Shown: one piece after another, positions 12,732 to 24,025 of the stretch | Numbering within the stretch: the first letter of the stretch is position 1 | Layout: each line of letters starts with the position of its first letter | Source: Brachionus rotundiformis | Lineage: Eukaryota > Rotifera > Eurotatoria > Ploima > Brachionidae | Direction: 5' to 3' | Assembly: GCA_016802295.1 (NCBI GenBank) | Contig: JAESIW010000200.1 | Coordinates: forward strand, 2,263,923-2,327,922 | Length of the DNA: 64,000 bases | Program-made: the position numbers and the translations under genes | Notes under the pieces: generated by a model | What the model saw: the letters and a program-made list of their open reading frames with translations, nothing else | Databases searched by the model: none | Told to the model about the DNA's origin: nothing

Positions 12732-15700
12732 ATGACATCTCGTTGGAAATTTTCGACAGAGGCAAAACGAAGTGTTAGCATAAATAGCCAGAAACCATTT
12801 GGAACAAACTCGCCAAAGAATAAATTGTCAATGTTGTACTCTTTTCCATTTAGGTACCCGTTCGCGTCGGACGGCTGTACCGCCTCCACTGCGACCACAT
12901 CCACTTCGCCACAGCAAAATTCTCCACAAAATGCTTCGATCGGGTCAAGCCTAATAGCTGAAGAGGGCAACTCGTCTTCGTTAAGTGGAAAATATTCCTC
13001 AGACTTCAATGAGGACCCACTTTTCATGAAGCGTAGCTCCCAAATTGAGGACTCGTCAAAAATTCTCAAGGCCATAGATGGTAAAAAAACAAGCTCCATA
13101 GAAAAAAATTTATTTTTTGTCCATGACGATGACGACTATGATAATAGGCGTCATTTGTATGAGGAAACGCGAGACTTCTTTAGCGATACATTTAGGCATG
13201 ATAAGATAAATCACCTAGAGACTGTTCATAGTGAGCTAAATTTTGCCAATTATTACAGCACAAATACTTTGCCAAATAGAGACTTTGACGAAAGTTCGGG
13301 CCTGAAACGCTATGGAGTCAGAAGACATCATTCAGCGCCTCAGCCCGACGCCAAGTGGCTTCAGGTCAGTTAAGACTATGCCCATTTTTTAAAAATCCAT
13401 TTATTGAACATCATTTAATTTGAGTTATTTTTTTCATAAATATATAAAATTTATTTTTCCTACCCTAGGCTAAAAGACAGGCGATTGTGGTTCAAATGTA
13501 TGACACTGAAAAGTCCTATGTCGAAGCTTTGAAAATATTAGTCAATGTAACCAAAATAAAAAAGATTATTAAATTAATTTTAATTTATTTTATTTTAATC
13601 TTTAATTAGAAATATTATTTGCCATTGAAAGAAAAAGACATTGTTGAACGTAATTTGATAAATGATATATTTTACAAGATACCTGAAATTCATGTGCATC
13701 ATGAACTCTTTTTGTCGTGGCTCAAGACCAAATTTGACAATTGGGACAATCTGCAAACAATCGGTGATATTTTATTTAATATTGTGAGATATTTAAAGTT
13801 AATTTTTAATCAACTCAATTATTAATTTTTTTAATTAAGTTTGCAAAGCAATCAGTTATTGAAACATATATAAGTTTTGTAAATAATTATCGAACTTCTC
13901 AAGAAGCTATTCGGATAAGCAAAGAACAATCATCTTTTTTTTGTAAATTTCTTGAACAACAGGCCAAAGACCACCGTGGCAAACTCACACTCAAGGATTT
14001 GATCATTCAACCGGTTCAAAGAATTCCTCGCTATGAGCTGTATATCAAAGATTTTTTAAAATGTACACCACCAAATCATCCCGACCATCAATATTTGATC
14101 AAAGCTCAGAGAGAACTGCACAATTTGGCCGAAAAAATCGACCAAGTTCATAAAGAAGTAAATGACTCTTGTGGATCAGACAGTTTGGCAGTTCTTCAAA
14201 TAATTCAAGATTTGGTTGAAAATTTAGATGATGTAAATTATTTTTTATCTTTATATTAAATTAAATTTGATCTAAAATTTTTTTATTTAGTTAGTAACTG
14301 CTTATCGTTATTACATAAGACATGATATGCTGACTATCGTGTCATCAAGTGGAATGAAAAAAGATCGGTGTTTGTTTCTTTTTTCAGATCTTATTATTTT
14401 AACTAGTTGCAAGCGTAGGAGTGGAAATATAAATAAAAAACCAAATTCTATTATTTTGTAGGAAATTTCATATTTTAGTAATAGATAAATTTATTAAAAT
14501 ATTTTTTTAAAAAGGAATTCTCCTATTGGCAAACAATATATGGAAAATTCAAAGCATAAACTTATTATGAAATTTCAACTTGAAGATATTGATTTAACTA
14601 GTAATTTTTTATTTTAAATAAGCTAAATAGATTTTTATTCTTTTTTTTTCAGCTAATACTTTAACTAAAAAGCTTTCAATAGAGAAAGATTTTTTGGAAG
14701 AAGATTTAAATATAATCAATCGAATCAATGAAATTGCCAAGAACATCTCTTATCCTCATCAGGTAAAAACAATATTTGTAAAAAAAAACTTCGAAACAAT
14801 TTTATAAAACCTTCTATTAAATAAATTTATTCAACAATTTATAAAGATTGCATTTAAGATAATTCTTTTGTTTATTTTGAATTCTTTTAACCTATTACAA
14901 ATAGCATTTTTGAGTTTATTTATTCAAACTTTTGTCTAAATAATCAATATCGCCTATTAATTAAATTAAAAATTACTTAAGATTAGAATTTTAGCCGAAA
15001 AGCATTTATTATTACTTGGTTGAGAACTTCAGTAATGTTAGGATTTAAAAACTATAAGAAAAATATATCTAAAACTTGCTATTACAAATTATTTTTGATA
15101 ATATTCTAAAATTTAATCAAAATTCATTAGAAGTTTAAAATGTTGAAGATTAGAAACTTTTTAATTAATATAGAATATATATTTAAAAAATTAAAAAAAA
15201 ATCTAAAAATTTAAATTCTCAGAATTATTTAGTATTTTTTTGAAATTTCTTGTTATTTTTTATCTAAAAACAAAATAAAAAACTCAAAAAATTCTTATTA
15301 AAGATTTTGAGTATTTATTTTTGGAATAAAAGCTTTTTATCTCTTAATAAAATAATTAGTTAGCTATTGTAACTATTTTAATGTTAAATATGTCTTGTTT
15401 TCAAGATACTGGATGAGTGTTTGAGAGATTTATCGGTAGGAATAATGCGCCAATTGACCGACAATTCGGCAACAAATACCTTAAACGGTAGTTCATCAAG
15501 CAGTGTTCACAACTCTTCTAATTCATTTTTTACATCTCACCAAATAAATTCTAATGAAGTCACCAATGTTAATGAGTCAAAACAAAATCAACTAGTACTT
15601 ACAATAAATACGATGGAGAGAATGGAAATCATGACCATAATATTCACTACCCAGGAACTAAAGACCAGCTGGGAAAAGTGTTTTATTGACGCCAAGAAAA

Positions 15701-18290
15701 CATTTTGTGAGATTAGAAGAAAAAAATCAAATATCAAATTTATAAATTTATTTAGATGAGTCATTCAGCCGAAAACCAGCATCATTTTTATCAGCAATAG
15801 CGATACCTCGCAATAGAAGTGGAGTTAATGTAAAATAAGATCATCATCCAAGATAATCAGAATTTACATTTTTTGTTTTAGTTTACTTGTGCCTCTCCGA
15901 AATTGTGTAACGACCAATATGACGTTTGGATATGTAATACAGATGGTCATATGAGCCAAATATGCATTCTAAACACAAGTCCAGAGCTTGCAGTTACATC
16001 ATGTAATACAGTCTGCAATTCGAAAATAACATGCATCCAATGTGTCCCACCTTATCAAATAAAACGATTAGGTAGCTCCAAAACACGGAGATATTTGATG
16101 AGAGGTCAGAAAACTGAGTCAACGGATACTATGGATTCAAGAGCCGACTCAGTTACCATTACCAATAGTCATTCGATGAATTGTGGATTTGTATTTAGTA
16201 TAATATTTGAATTTTAGATAATAAATCAGATAATAGTGGGTTTATTTTAAGGAGAAGAGTCACTCATTGACTATGACAGTTCAGATGATGAAGAAAAAGA
16301 CATTGAGGAGAAAGAAGGCCAAATTTTTCAAAACCCAAGTCAAAACATTCCTAATCATGGGTCAATATCAATACAAGACTCGAAAAATTGTACTATGTGG
16401 ATTGGTAACGAGGATGGAAGGTAAATTTTAAGCTTTTGAAAGTTTTGAATTCGCCTTGTAGAATTTTTCTAGTAGAAACGTCATTTTTAGAACAAAATAT
16501 TTAATAAAGTATAAGAAATTAAATTTAATATTTATCAAGAGATAATAATTAGAAAAAATTAAATAATAAAAACTAGTCATTTAAGCTTGAATTTTGTTCT
16601 TTCATAACTTTTCCCAGTTAAAATATGAATATTTTAAGGAATTAATATATATATTACTAGATTGCAAAATTATTTTACTTACACTAAAAACAATTTATCT
16701 ATACCTCTTATTCATTCTAAAGTCTTATTCATTTATTACATGATAAATAAGATTTAAAAAAATATTTTTTAAAACAATTGATTAACAAATAATGCATTGA
16801 ATATATTTTATAATTCATAATCTATATTATTCTATTCCCAAAGATAGATTACTTTGTATGCTTTGTAGCTGATTTTTGATACTTAAAAACTTCACAATTG
16901 GTACAAATTTCATGCCATTAAACATCGTTGGTTTTTCTATGGTGGTGAAAAATAAATACCTGGGAAAATATTAGAATAAATAATTATTTCTAAGATATTT
17001 CAAAATTAAAGAGCATCTTAATTAAATCATATAAAAATTAATCATTTATCTAAATTTTTATAAATTTAAGTCTTAACATATTTCATTTCAATGATTCTAC
17101 CATAAGAACAGTTGCCAGAAAAAATCGAATAACGAAAGAATTTGCAGCTGGAATTAACTCAATAGCTTATATGGACAACAAAGTGATTATTTCATTGAAA
17201 AATGGTGAATTGATTGTTTTTAGAAGATTATTCTGTAAGATAAAAAAATAATTTTTTTCAAAATATATTTATTATTTTTGTAATCATATCCATTAGCAAT
17301 TTGGAATTTGGACAGTTTTTACATGAAGACATTATGTGATACACCATTTAGTCAAATGATCACAGTCGCTGGTAAACTATGGTGTGCCAGCAAAAACATT
17401 ATAAAAATACTAAATCCGGAGACTTTTGACTGCGAAGTATGGCAAAAGATATTCTCTCGTCATTTTATCAATTTTTTTTGTTTTAGAACCAAATTACAAT
17501 TGAAAATGAAAAATCCATCTATTTGGCCGCTGGAGGCAATTGTACATGGGCTGTTTGGGTTGCTTGTTTAAATAATTTGGATCTTAAGCTTTACCATGTG
17601 ACCAAATTTACTGTACTAGCAGATATAAACATAAAACAGAGTGTTATTCAAAAGCTATCTGGCATAGACGAAATAATAAGAAAACATAAAATGTTCTCTT
17701 TGAAGATCACTTGCTGCTACATATGCAAAGATACACTTTGGATTGGAACCACGGCTGGTGTAATAATAAACATAAAAATCCCTCATATCAATAATTCGAC
17801 AGTAAAATTGAACACAATCCTTAACATTAATGGTAGGAAATAGATAAAAGTGTAAAAATAAAACTAATCTTTTTTATTATTAGCCTTGAATCAAGGTCAT
17901 GTTGGACCAGTTCGTTTTATTTCGAGTACTGAAGTCCCAAAGCAGCAGCAAACTAGTAAACCAATTCTAGATCAATTTGAAAATAGCACTTGGGAAAAAT
18001 CCAATTCACTTTACAAAACAGTTGTTATTACTGGAGGTGATGGTTTTGAGGAATACAAAGCATCGTCTACATTAGGAAGTGGAATTTCATCGAGCAATAG
18101 CAATCCATCTAATTTAGGGACAAATTTAATGTCTGATACTAGTAATATGACAAGTAGTGGGAATTCAATATTGTCAAGTGCTTCTGGAAATACATCTGGT
18201 TTTCACCAAATTTCAAATAGTTCAATATCTGATGAATATAATGTTGGCAAAGAAGATCTTGTTAACTATGTGCTCACTTGGGAGACCTAG
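12732..18290 (+). CDS. ARHGEF17: Rho guanine-nucleotide exchange factor, ARHGEF17/TEM4-type
   Basis: Fifteen exons: 12732-13364, 13469-13546, 13610-13783, 13840-14232, 14291-14457, 14515-14600, 14653-14762, 15406-15706, 15756-15829, 15882-16197, 16252-16420, 17071-17234, 17297-17436, 17487-17832, 17884-18290. All have GT/AG ends and one open frame, giving 1185 aa in this form. The DH domain (about residues 215-415) includes DTEKSYVEAL and IQPVQRIPRYELY, the conserved helix of Dbl-family GEFs. A PH domain follows (about 430-560, KKDRCLFLFSDLIILT), then a C-terminal WD40-like propeller with TMWIGNEDG, LWCASKN, LWIGTTAG, GHVGPVRF and VITGGDGFEE, in the order seen in ARHGEF17. The family activates RhoA-type GTPases at actin structures. 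The first exon has an ATG and no upstream acceptor, so it looks like an alternative start to the long exon at 5214. The exon boundaries at 15706/15756 and 16197/16252 were chosen by phase and are the least certain. Confidence 0.92.
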
Positions 18291-19610
18291 ATCAAGATTT
18301 TTTATTTAAAACAATTCTTTTGATGCTTAATTCCATTTCTAATTTTGTTTTGGCTATTCATGTGGTTATTAAGTTGTAAATAATCTAATTTTTATTAAAA
18401 ATGTAAATTTTTGTTTAAATATTTTCTACTGGTTCCTAAAAAATTTTGAAATTTCATATTATTTTGATTAAAAATTGGAGAAGTGTCTTCTCTGCTAAAA
18501 CTTAACTAAAAATCTAAATAAATATTTTTTTAATATTTGTTTTTAATTTTTACTATTTCATTTAAAGCAAATTATCTTGATTAGATATATATTTTTTTAT
18601 AGAATTTAAAAATAGAAATCTCTAAGCTAATTGCATGTTCAGTAATCAAATGAATTAAAGAACAAAATTAAAATTCCTCAAAATGTTTATCAATTTTAAT
18701 ATCTTTTCTTTTAAGATATAATTTTGCCTTGTTTTTAGTGTGTAAAAATTACTCCCAAAATGATGCCATCAAGCATTTTCGGATAATGCTAAAAATAATT
18801 ATTTAAGTCAGTTGAAAAATAAAAATTTTTAGAAAATTCGATTTCGTGTAATTTAATAGCAAATTTAATTAAGCTTTGGAGAAAATGTCACTAAAGAGTT
18901 TGAAGAAACCATTTTTGGAAACCATGATCATCTTAGAGAGGAGATATTAATTTTTTAATTTTTTAAAACAACTAAACTTACTGAACATCATGGTATATTT
19001 TGTTTTCTTAAAAATTTGACAGATTCGATTTTGTGCTAGATTGATCAATATTATTACCCATCATTTTTATTTCAGACTTTCAAGGATTCAAAAATTTTTT
19101 ATAATTTTTATGGCGATGTTAAGTTTGGTATCAAATAAAATCAAAGTATCAGAATATCAATTTAAAAAGAGTATTTTATTTAAGAAAATCCAATTGTAAA
19201 CTTGTGTAAAATTACTTTTTAAAATTTTTTACACTTTTAATTCTATCAAATTTTCAATATAACGAAAGCTATAAATTCTGAAAAAATTGATTTATTGATT
19301 TTTGATACAAAACTTAACATCGCCATTTTTATTTAATATAGAATTTTTTCAAATAAAAAAATTATGATATCTTATATATTTATTATTTCATATGGTAAAG
19401 TTTAAATTATCAATTTGTCAAAAGGTATAAAAAAATTATTTAATCTTTTATAATTTTGATAGGTAGAAGTAAATAAAATTTTTAAATATTCTAATATTTT
19501 ATTAAATCAAAATTTTTCTCGCTAACGCATAAAAGTTTATTTAATTGATTTTAATTTAGTCTTGATAATTTATATAACATCTATAAATTTTGAAATATAA
19601 AATCTCTAAT
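18291..19610. other. Intergenic, tail to tail; holds an inverted repeat
   Basis: Convergent 3' flanks of the RhoGEF (+) and the first arginine kinase (-). AT-rich with AATAAA-like hexamers on both strands. The only structured item is an inverted repeat near 19079-19355, listed separately. No coding region is seen. Confidence 0.6.
19079..19355. repeat. Inverted repeat with a TGGCGATGTTAAGTT core (foldback/MITE-like)
   Basis: The stretch at 19110-19135 is repeated in reverse complement at 19301-19326 with one mismatch in 26 bases. Weaker AT-rich pairing extends outward, so the arms may reach about 50-60 bp, separated by about 165 bp. Imperfect foldbacks of this size are typical of non-autonomous DNA transposons (MITEs). 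No target-site duplication could be assigned because the flanks are low-complexity. Confidence 0.45.
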
Positions 19611-20731
19611 CTAGGCTAGTTCATTATCGAGCAATTTTTTGACACCAATCCTTCAATTATTAATAGAAAAAAAAATTTTTTAAATAGTAAAAAAGTTACC
19701 ACATGGTGTTGATCAAATCCCATTCGGTACGTCCGATACGAATCTTGTTCGATATGTCATAAACTCCACCGACAGACTCAGTGTGTTCACCATGAATACC
19801 TCTTGGTTGTAAATCCATTGAACTGCAGATTTCGTTTAATTTGCCACTGTCAGCAGTTTTTGGTACCTTAACATGCACACTAGCTCTCAATCCGGTACCA
19901 ATGTTTGTTGGGCAAAAAGTCAAGTAACCGAATTTATCATGTCTGACAAATTCTAATACAGTTTCCATGGCGTGGATGGCTTTAACCAGTCTACCCCATA
20001 CTTGCTTCAAACTAGCTCCTTTTTGCATACTGATGATTCTGATATGATCCTCTTCATTCACCCAGACAATAAAATTTTTAGCATTATTCATGAAAATGCC
20101 TCTGCCAACTGGCCAGTCATCATAGCCACCAGCATCTCTCAAGTATTTATCGTCGGCATCATTGTACAAAATATGTTCTTCAATTAATGCATCTTTTTCA
20201 GCTTTGCTCATTTCGGTCAAAGATTTGTATGTACCAGCTAATTCACCATCAAGTTTGCTAAGGGCTTCTTTTACTCGACCTTCTAATTCCAAACGAGTCT
20301 TTTAAATGGAACAAATTTAATTTTTATTTAAGATAAAGTAATTTTTTTTGTACATCACGGGTCAATTTGGAGGCCATTGGAAAACCTTTGACAGTTCTTC
20401 CTACTCGAACACGAGTTGAAACAATTTGGTCAGCATAATTTTGAGGAAGATCCTCCAAATTATCGGAATTTCCCAAATCATGGACTGATTTTAAGGTTTC
20501 GACATCAACTTTGTGGTATTCAGCAATAACTGGGTAAAACAATTCAGAAAAAGTATCATAAGCCTCTGGATCTGGGGCGTACAAGCCAACGTTGCTGTCT
20601 GGATGCTCTAAAGCAGATTTAATACAATCATACACAGTGGTTCCAAAGCTGGTCTTAACCGAGAGCCATTTCCACAAGTCTTTTGGCAAGTATTTCTCGG
20701 TCAAACTTGGTTTTTTGCTACCGTGAGACAT
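19611..20731 (-). CDS. Arginine kinase-type phosphagen kinase, copy 1
   Basis: Three exons on the minus strand: 20354-20731, 19700-20298 and a 40-nt last exon 19611-19650. The introns are 55 and 49 bp; the product is 338 aa. It would catalyse reversible phosphoryl transfer between ATP and a guanidino compound, buffering cytosolic ATP. Visible family features are STRVRVGR (phosphate binding, about 105), VNEEDHIRIISMQKG (about 206), the reactive Cys in LTFCPTNIGTG (C255) and GEHTESVGGVYDISN (about 296). Tyr72 in EYH and the SNVGLYAPD loop point to arginine rather than creatine. The Arg of arginine kinases before the WP pair is not present (GGYDDWP). The N-terminus is about 18 residues shorter than in classical arginine kinases. 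If the last intron were retained, the frame would stop at the donor itself (TGG TAA), removing the last 12 residues. The homologous end of copy 2 supports the small third exon. Confidence 0.92.
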
Positions 20732-22138
20732 TTTTTTTTAAATCTACAAAATTTTTTAATAATTTAGTTTATTTATAAGATCTTAAGTTGATTTTATTTA
20801 AAAACCAAGTTTATTTAAGCTCTAAAAAGCTTTAATTGAAATTAATTTTTGATTAAAACACAGAAATTTATATCGCTTAGGACTTGTACAAAGGTAACGC
20901 TCTCATTTATTGTTTAAGAATTTTCTAAGGCCTGAAAATAAACAAATCGAAAAGCTTTTCCATGCTCTCTAAAATAGTTTAATTATTAAAATATGATGCT
21001 TTTTTTTAATACTAGAGAAATATTTGATTTCTGTACAGCTGAATCAAATATAATTGCTTTTAACAGCAAGCTACAGCGGTGCTTATGTCGAAAACATTCC
21101 AATTTGATTTTAATCTTTTTTCCAAATTATTTCTATGACGCTATGAGCGTTCTTAATCCAAGTCCCTATTTAAGACAGCTTTGAATTAAAATTGGTCAAT
21201 AATTCTCTCACTAATCAATAAGTAAATAAATATTTTAAGACTTGGATTTTAAAATTAGCTATTTATTTACTAATTTGTTTCATGGCAACTTGGCTTAAAT
21301 TTGGCACGTTTTATTAACTGGCGCGTTTGAGCCTAAAATGTTTTTTTTTTAAACCAAACTTATCATAATCATTAATGTTAAATTTAAAAATATATATCCT
21401 CATTTGCATCAACTGGTTTTTACATAAATTATAAATTGAAATTTTTCATCAACTAAATAAAAATTATTTGATAGAGAATAAATTATAAAAATAAATCTCT
21501 TGTTTAACTGTTGTTTTTAAAGCAAAATTTTTAACCTAATTGGAGAACCGATAGATCAAGACTAGACCAAAAGAAGCATCTAGCAAACTTTATTAGCATT
21601 TGTTTTTAAATGCTAAAAAATGTTTATCTAAGAAGATCAAGGGAAAAAGATATTTTTTTAAGATCTAAAATAAGATTGATTGTTTTTAAATCTCAAGAAC
21701 TCTTTAATTTTGGAAATCAAAATAATCAAAACAACTCGAGTTTTATACTAGAACTAAGACAGGCCTTTTATTCATAAAATTAAAAATGTTCATTTATTTT
21801 ATGCCATTATCTATGAATAAAGAATCAATTTCATTTTATACAAAGATAATTTCAAATATTTCTTCTTAAAAACACTATTTATGGAAATTTTAAATTTCGA
21901 GCTTTAGTTGTAAATCATAATTTATTAAAGCATTTCTTTTTTTTAAAAAAATTATGATATTTAAAAACAAAATGGTTTTTATTCAAGAATTTTCTAAATA
22001 GATCAATAATTGAAAAATCTGTATTTAAAAATCGATTTATTAAATAAGATAAAAAAATTGCTTGTTTTGAATTTTAAAAATATTTTAAATTAGAACAATA
22101 ATCTTTGTCTAAAACTAATAATAATAGTAATTAGCTAT
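20732..22138. other. Spacer between tandem kinase genes
   Basis: About 1.4 kb separating the start of copy 1 from the end of copy 2, both on the minus strand. AT-rich. Short open frames such as the one at 20993-21184 (+) have no recognisable content. No remnant of a further kinase copy is seen. Confidence 0.55.
20864..20875 (-). promoter_or_regulatory. TATA-like box upstream of kinase copy 1
   Basis: Minus-strand CGATATAAATTT lies about 135 bases before the ATG of copy 1. Its position fits a core promoter with a short leader. In DNA this AT-rich a chance match is common, so support is weak apart from position. Confidence 0.3.
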
Positions 22139-23256
22139 TTATTTTTTCAATTCTGAATCTAATAATTTTCTAACTCCGATCCACATGGTGTTGATCAAAT
22201 CCCATTCGGTACGTCCGATACGAATCTTGTTCGATATGTCATAAACTCCACCGACAGACTCAGTGTGTTCACCATGAACACCTAATCAAAAGATTTATAT
22301 ATATTTTTTTAATTAGCTATACTCACCTCTAGGCTGTAGATCCATTGAACTGCAGATTTCGTTCAATTTGCCACTGTCAGCAATCTTTGGTACCTTAACA
22401 TGCACACTAGCTCTCAATCCGGTACCAATGTTTGTTGGGCAAAAAGTCAAGTAACCGAATTTATCATGTCTGACAAACTCGAGTTTTGTTTCCATGGCGT
22501 GGATGGCTTTAACCAGTCTACCCCATACTTGCTTCAAACTAGCTCCTTTTTGCATACTGATGATTCTGATATGATCCTCTTCATTCACCCAGACAATAAA
22601 ATTTTTAGCTTTATTCATAAAAATACCACGACCGATCTTGATTAAAAAAAAATTAAATAAAAATTAAAAAATTATTTTTCCAAACATACTGGCCAGTCAT
22701 TGTATCCACCGGCACTTCTTAAGTATTTGTCATCGGCATCATTGTACAAAATATGCTCTTCGATTAATTTGTTTCGTTCGTCATAGCTCATTTCTGTCAA
22801 AGATTTGTATGATCCGGCTAAATCGCCATCCAGTTTGCTCAAAGCTTCTCTGATTCGCGATTCCAATTCCAAACGTTGCTCTCTAGACAATTTGGAGGCC
22901 ATCGGAAAACCTTTGACAGTTCTTCCTACTCGAACACGAGTTGAAACTATTTGTTCAGCATATTCAGTTGGCAAATCTTCCAATTTAGAAGCATCACCTA
23001 AATCATGGACTGATTTTAGTTTGGCTACATCAACTTTGTGGTATTCGGCAATAACTGGATGGAATAAATCTGCAAAAGTGTCATAAGCCTCTGGATCTGG
23101 GGCGTACAAGCCAACATTGCTGTCTGGATTCTCTAAAGCAGATTTAATACAATCATACACAGTGGTTCCAAAGCTGGTCTTAATAGATAGCCATTTCCAC
23201 AAGTCTTTTGGCAAGTATTTCTCGGTCAAACTTGGTTTTTTGTTTCCGTGAGACAT
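22139..23256 (-). CDS. Arginine kinase-type phosphagen kinase, copy 2
   Basis: Three exons on the minus strand: 22690-23256, 22327-22636 and 22139-22281. The introns are 53 and 45 bp; the product is 339 aa, ending LLDSELKK. It has the same domain order and catalytic residues as copy 1: STRVRVGR, VNEEDH, FCPTNIGTG and GEHTE. The two proteins are nearly identical over the C-terminal two thirds and differ more in the N-terminal third. The introns fall after the WP codon pair (phase 0) and within the Gly codon of LQPRG (phase 1). Neither position is shared with copy 1, whose own two introns are absent here. A TATA box lies about 70 bases upstream. The gene is divergent from the galactokinase gene about 770 bases away. 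Confidence 0.93.
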
Positions 23257-23324
23257 TTTTCAAAAGTGTCGATTTGGCGAATAATTTAAATTTTGTCTTC
23301 TAAAGCTTTAAAAACAATCAAACA

Positions 23325-23337
23325 GTGTTATATATAG
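23325..23337 (-). promoter_or_regulatory. TATA box of kinase copy 2
   Basis: Minus-strand CTATATATAACAC lies about 70 bases before the ATG, consistent with transcription starting around 23300 and a leader of about 40 bases. The match to the consensus is good and the position sensible; no initiator was identified. Confidence 0.45.
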
Positions 23338-24025
23338 TGAGGATCTTAGCGTCTATTATAATCATAATTTTTATAAAATTAAAAATTAGAGTTTATAAAC
23401 TAAAGAATTAATGGAAACAAATAATATGCCTAAGTGATATATATATTTTTTTATTTTGATTATTAAAAGCTTGGCTCATTTCTCCAATATTTTTTTACAT
23501 TTTCTAAGTGTTTCTAAGAAATTATAATTACGAGATATTTAAGCTTTAGCTAATAAATGTCTTGCTTTATTATAATTGCTTTCAATATCAGAATTTTTGG
23601 AGTCAGTTGGCATCGTTTGGTTCCATATTTGGTTGCCAAAGCGATTTAGCTCATTTTTCAGCTATGATTAGTTTACTATGCTTAGAGCTAATTAAATTCG
23701 GGGTTTTATTAAACTGAAAAATTAAATTAAATTTATTTAAATATGTTCAAAAAAATATGCTTTTTTGTCTAGATGCTTGGTTTTAAGTCAAGCACGTTCC
23801 TAATCTTATTTTTTATTTTTTAATGTAAAGCTTATTCATTTTTAAAATTAAATTTGCAATTTAAAATTTTATTTTTATTTTTACGCTTAATAGTCAAATA
23901 TTTTCAATGTAAACGCCCATTTAAATTATATTCCAATGCAAATTCAGCTAAATTTTAGCATAATTTTATATCATAAAAAAACTAAAACTAAAAATCACTT
24001 GATATTTTTTAAATACTTGAAAAAA
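23338..24025. other. Divergent intergenic region (kinase copy 2 / galactokinase)
   Basis: AT-rich spacer between two divergently transcribed genes, expected to carry the galactokinase promoter. No specific element beyond the kinase TATA box was identified. Confidence 0.5.

Noticed and set aside
20993..21184. 63-codon plus-strand frame between the kinase genes
   Set aside because: No conserved features; antisense to the kinase transcription units and short.
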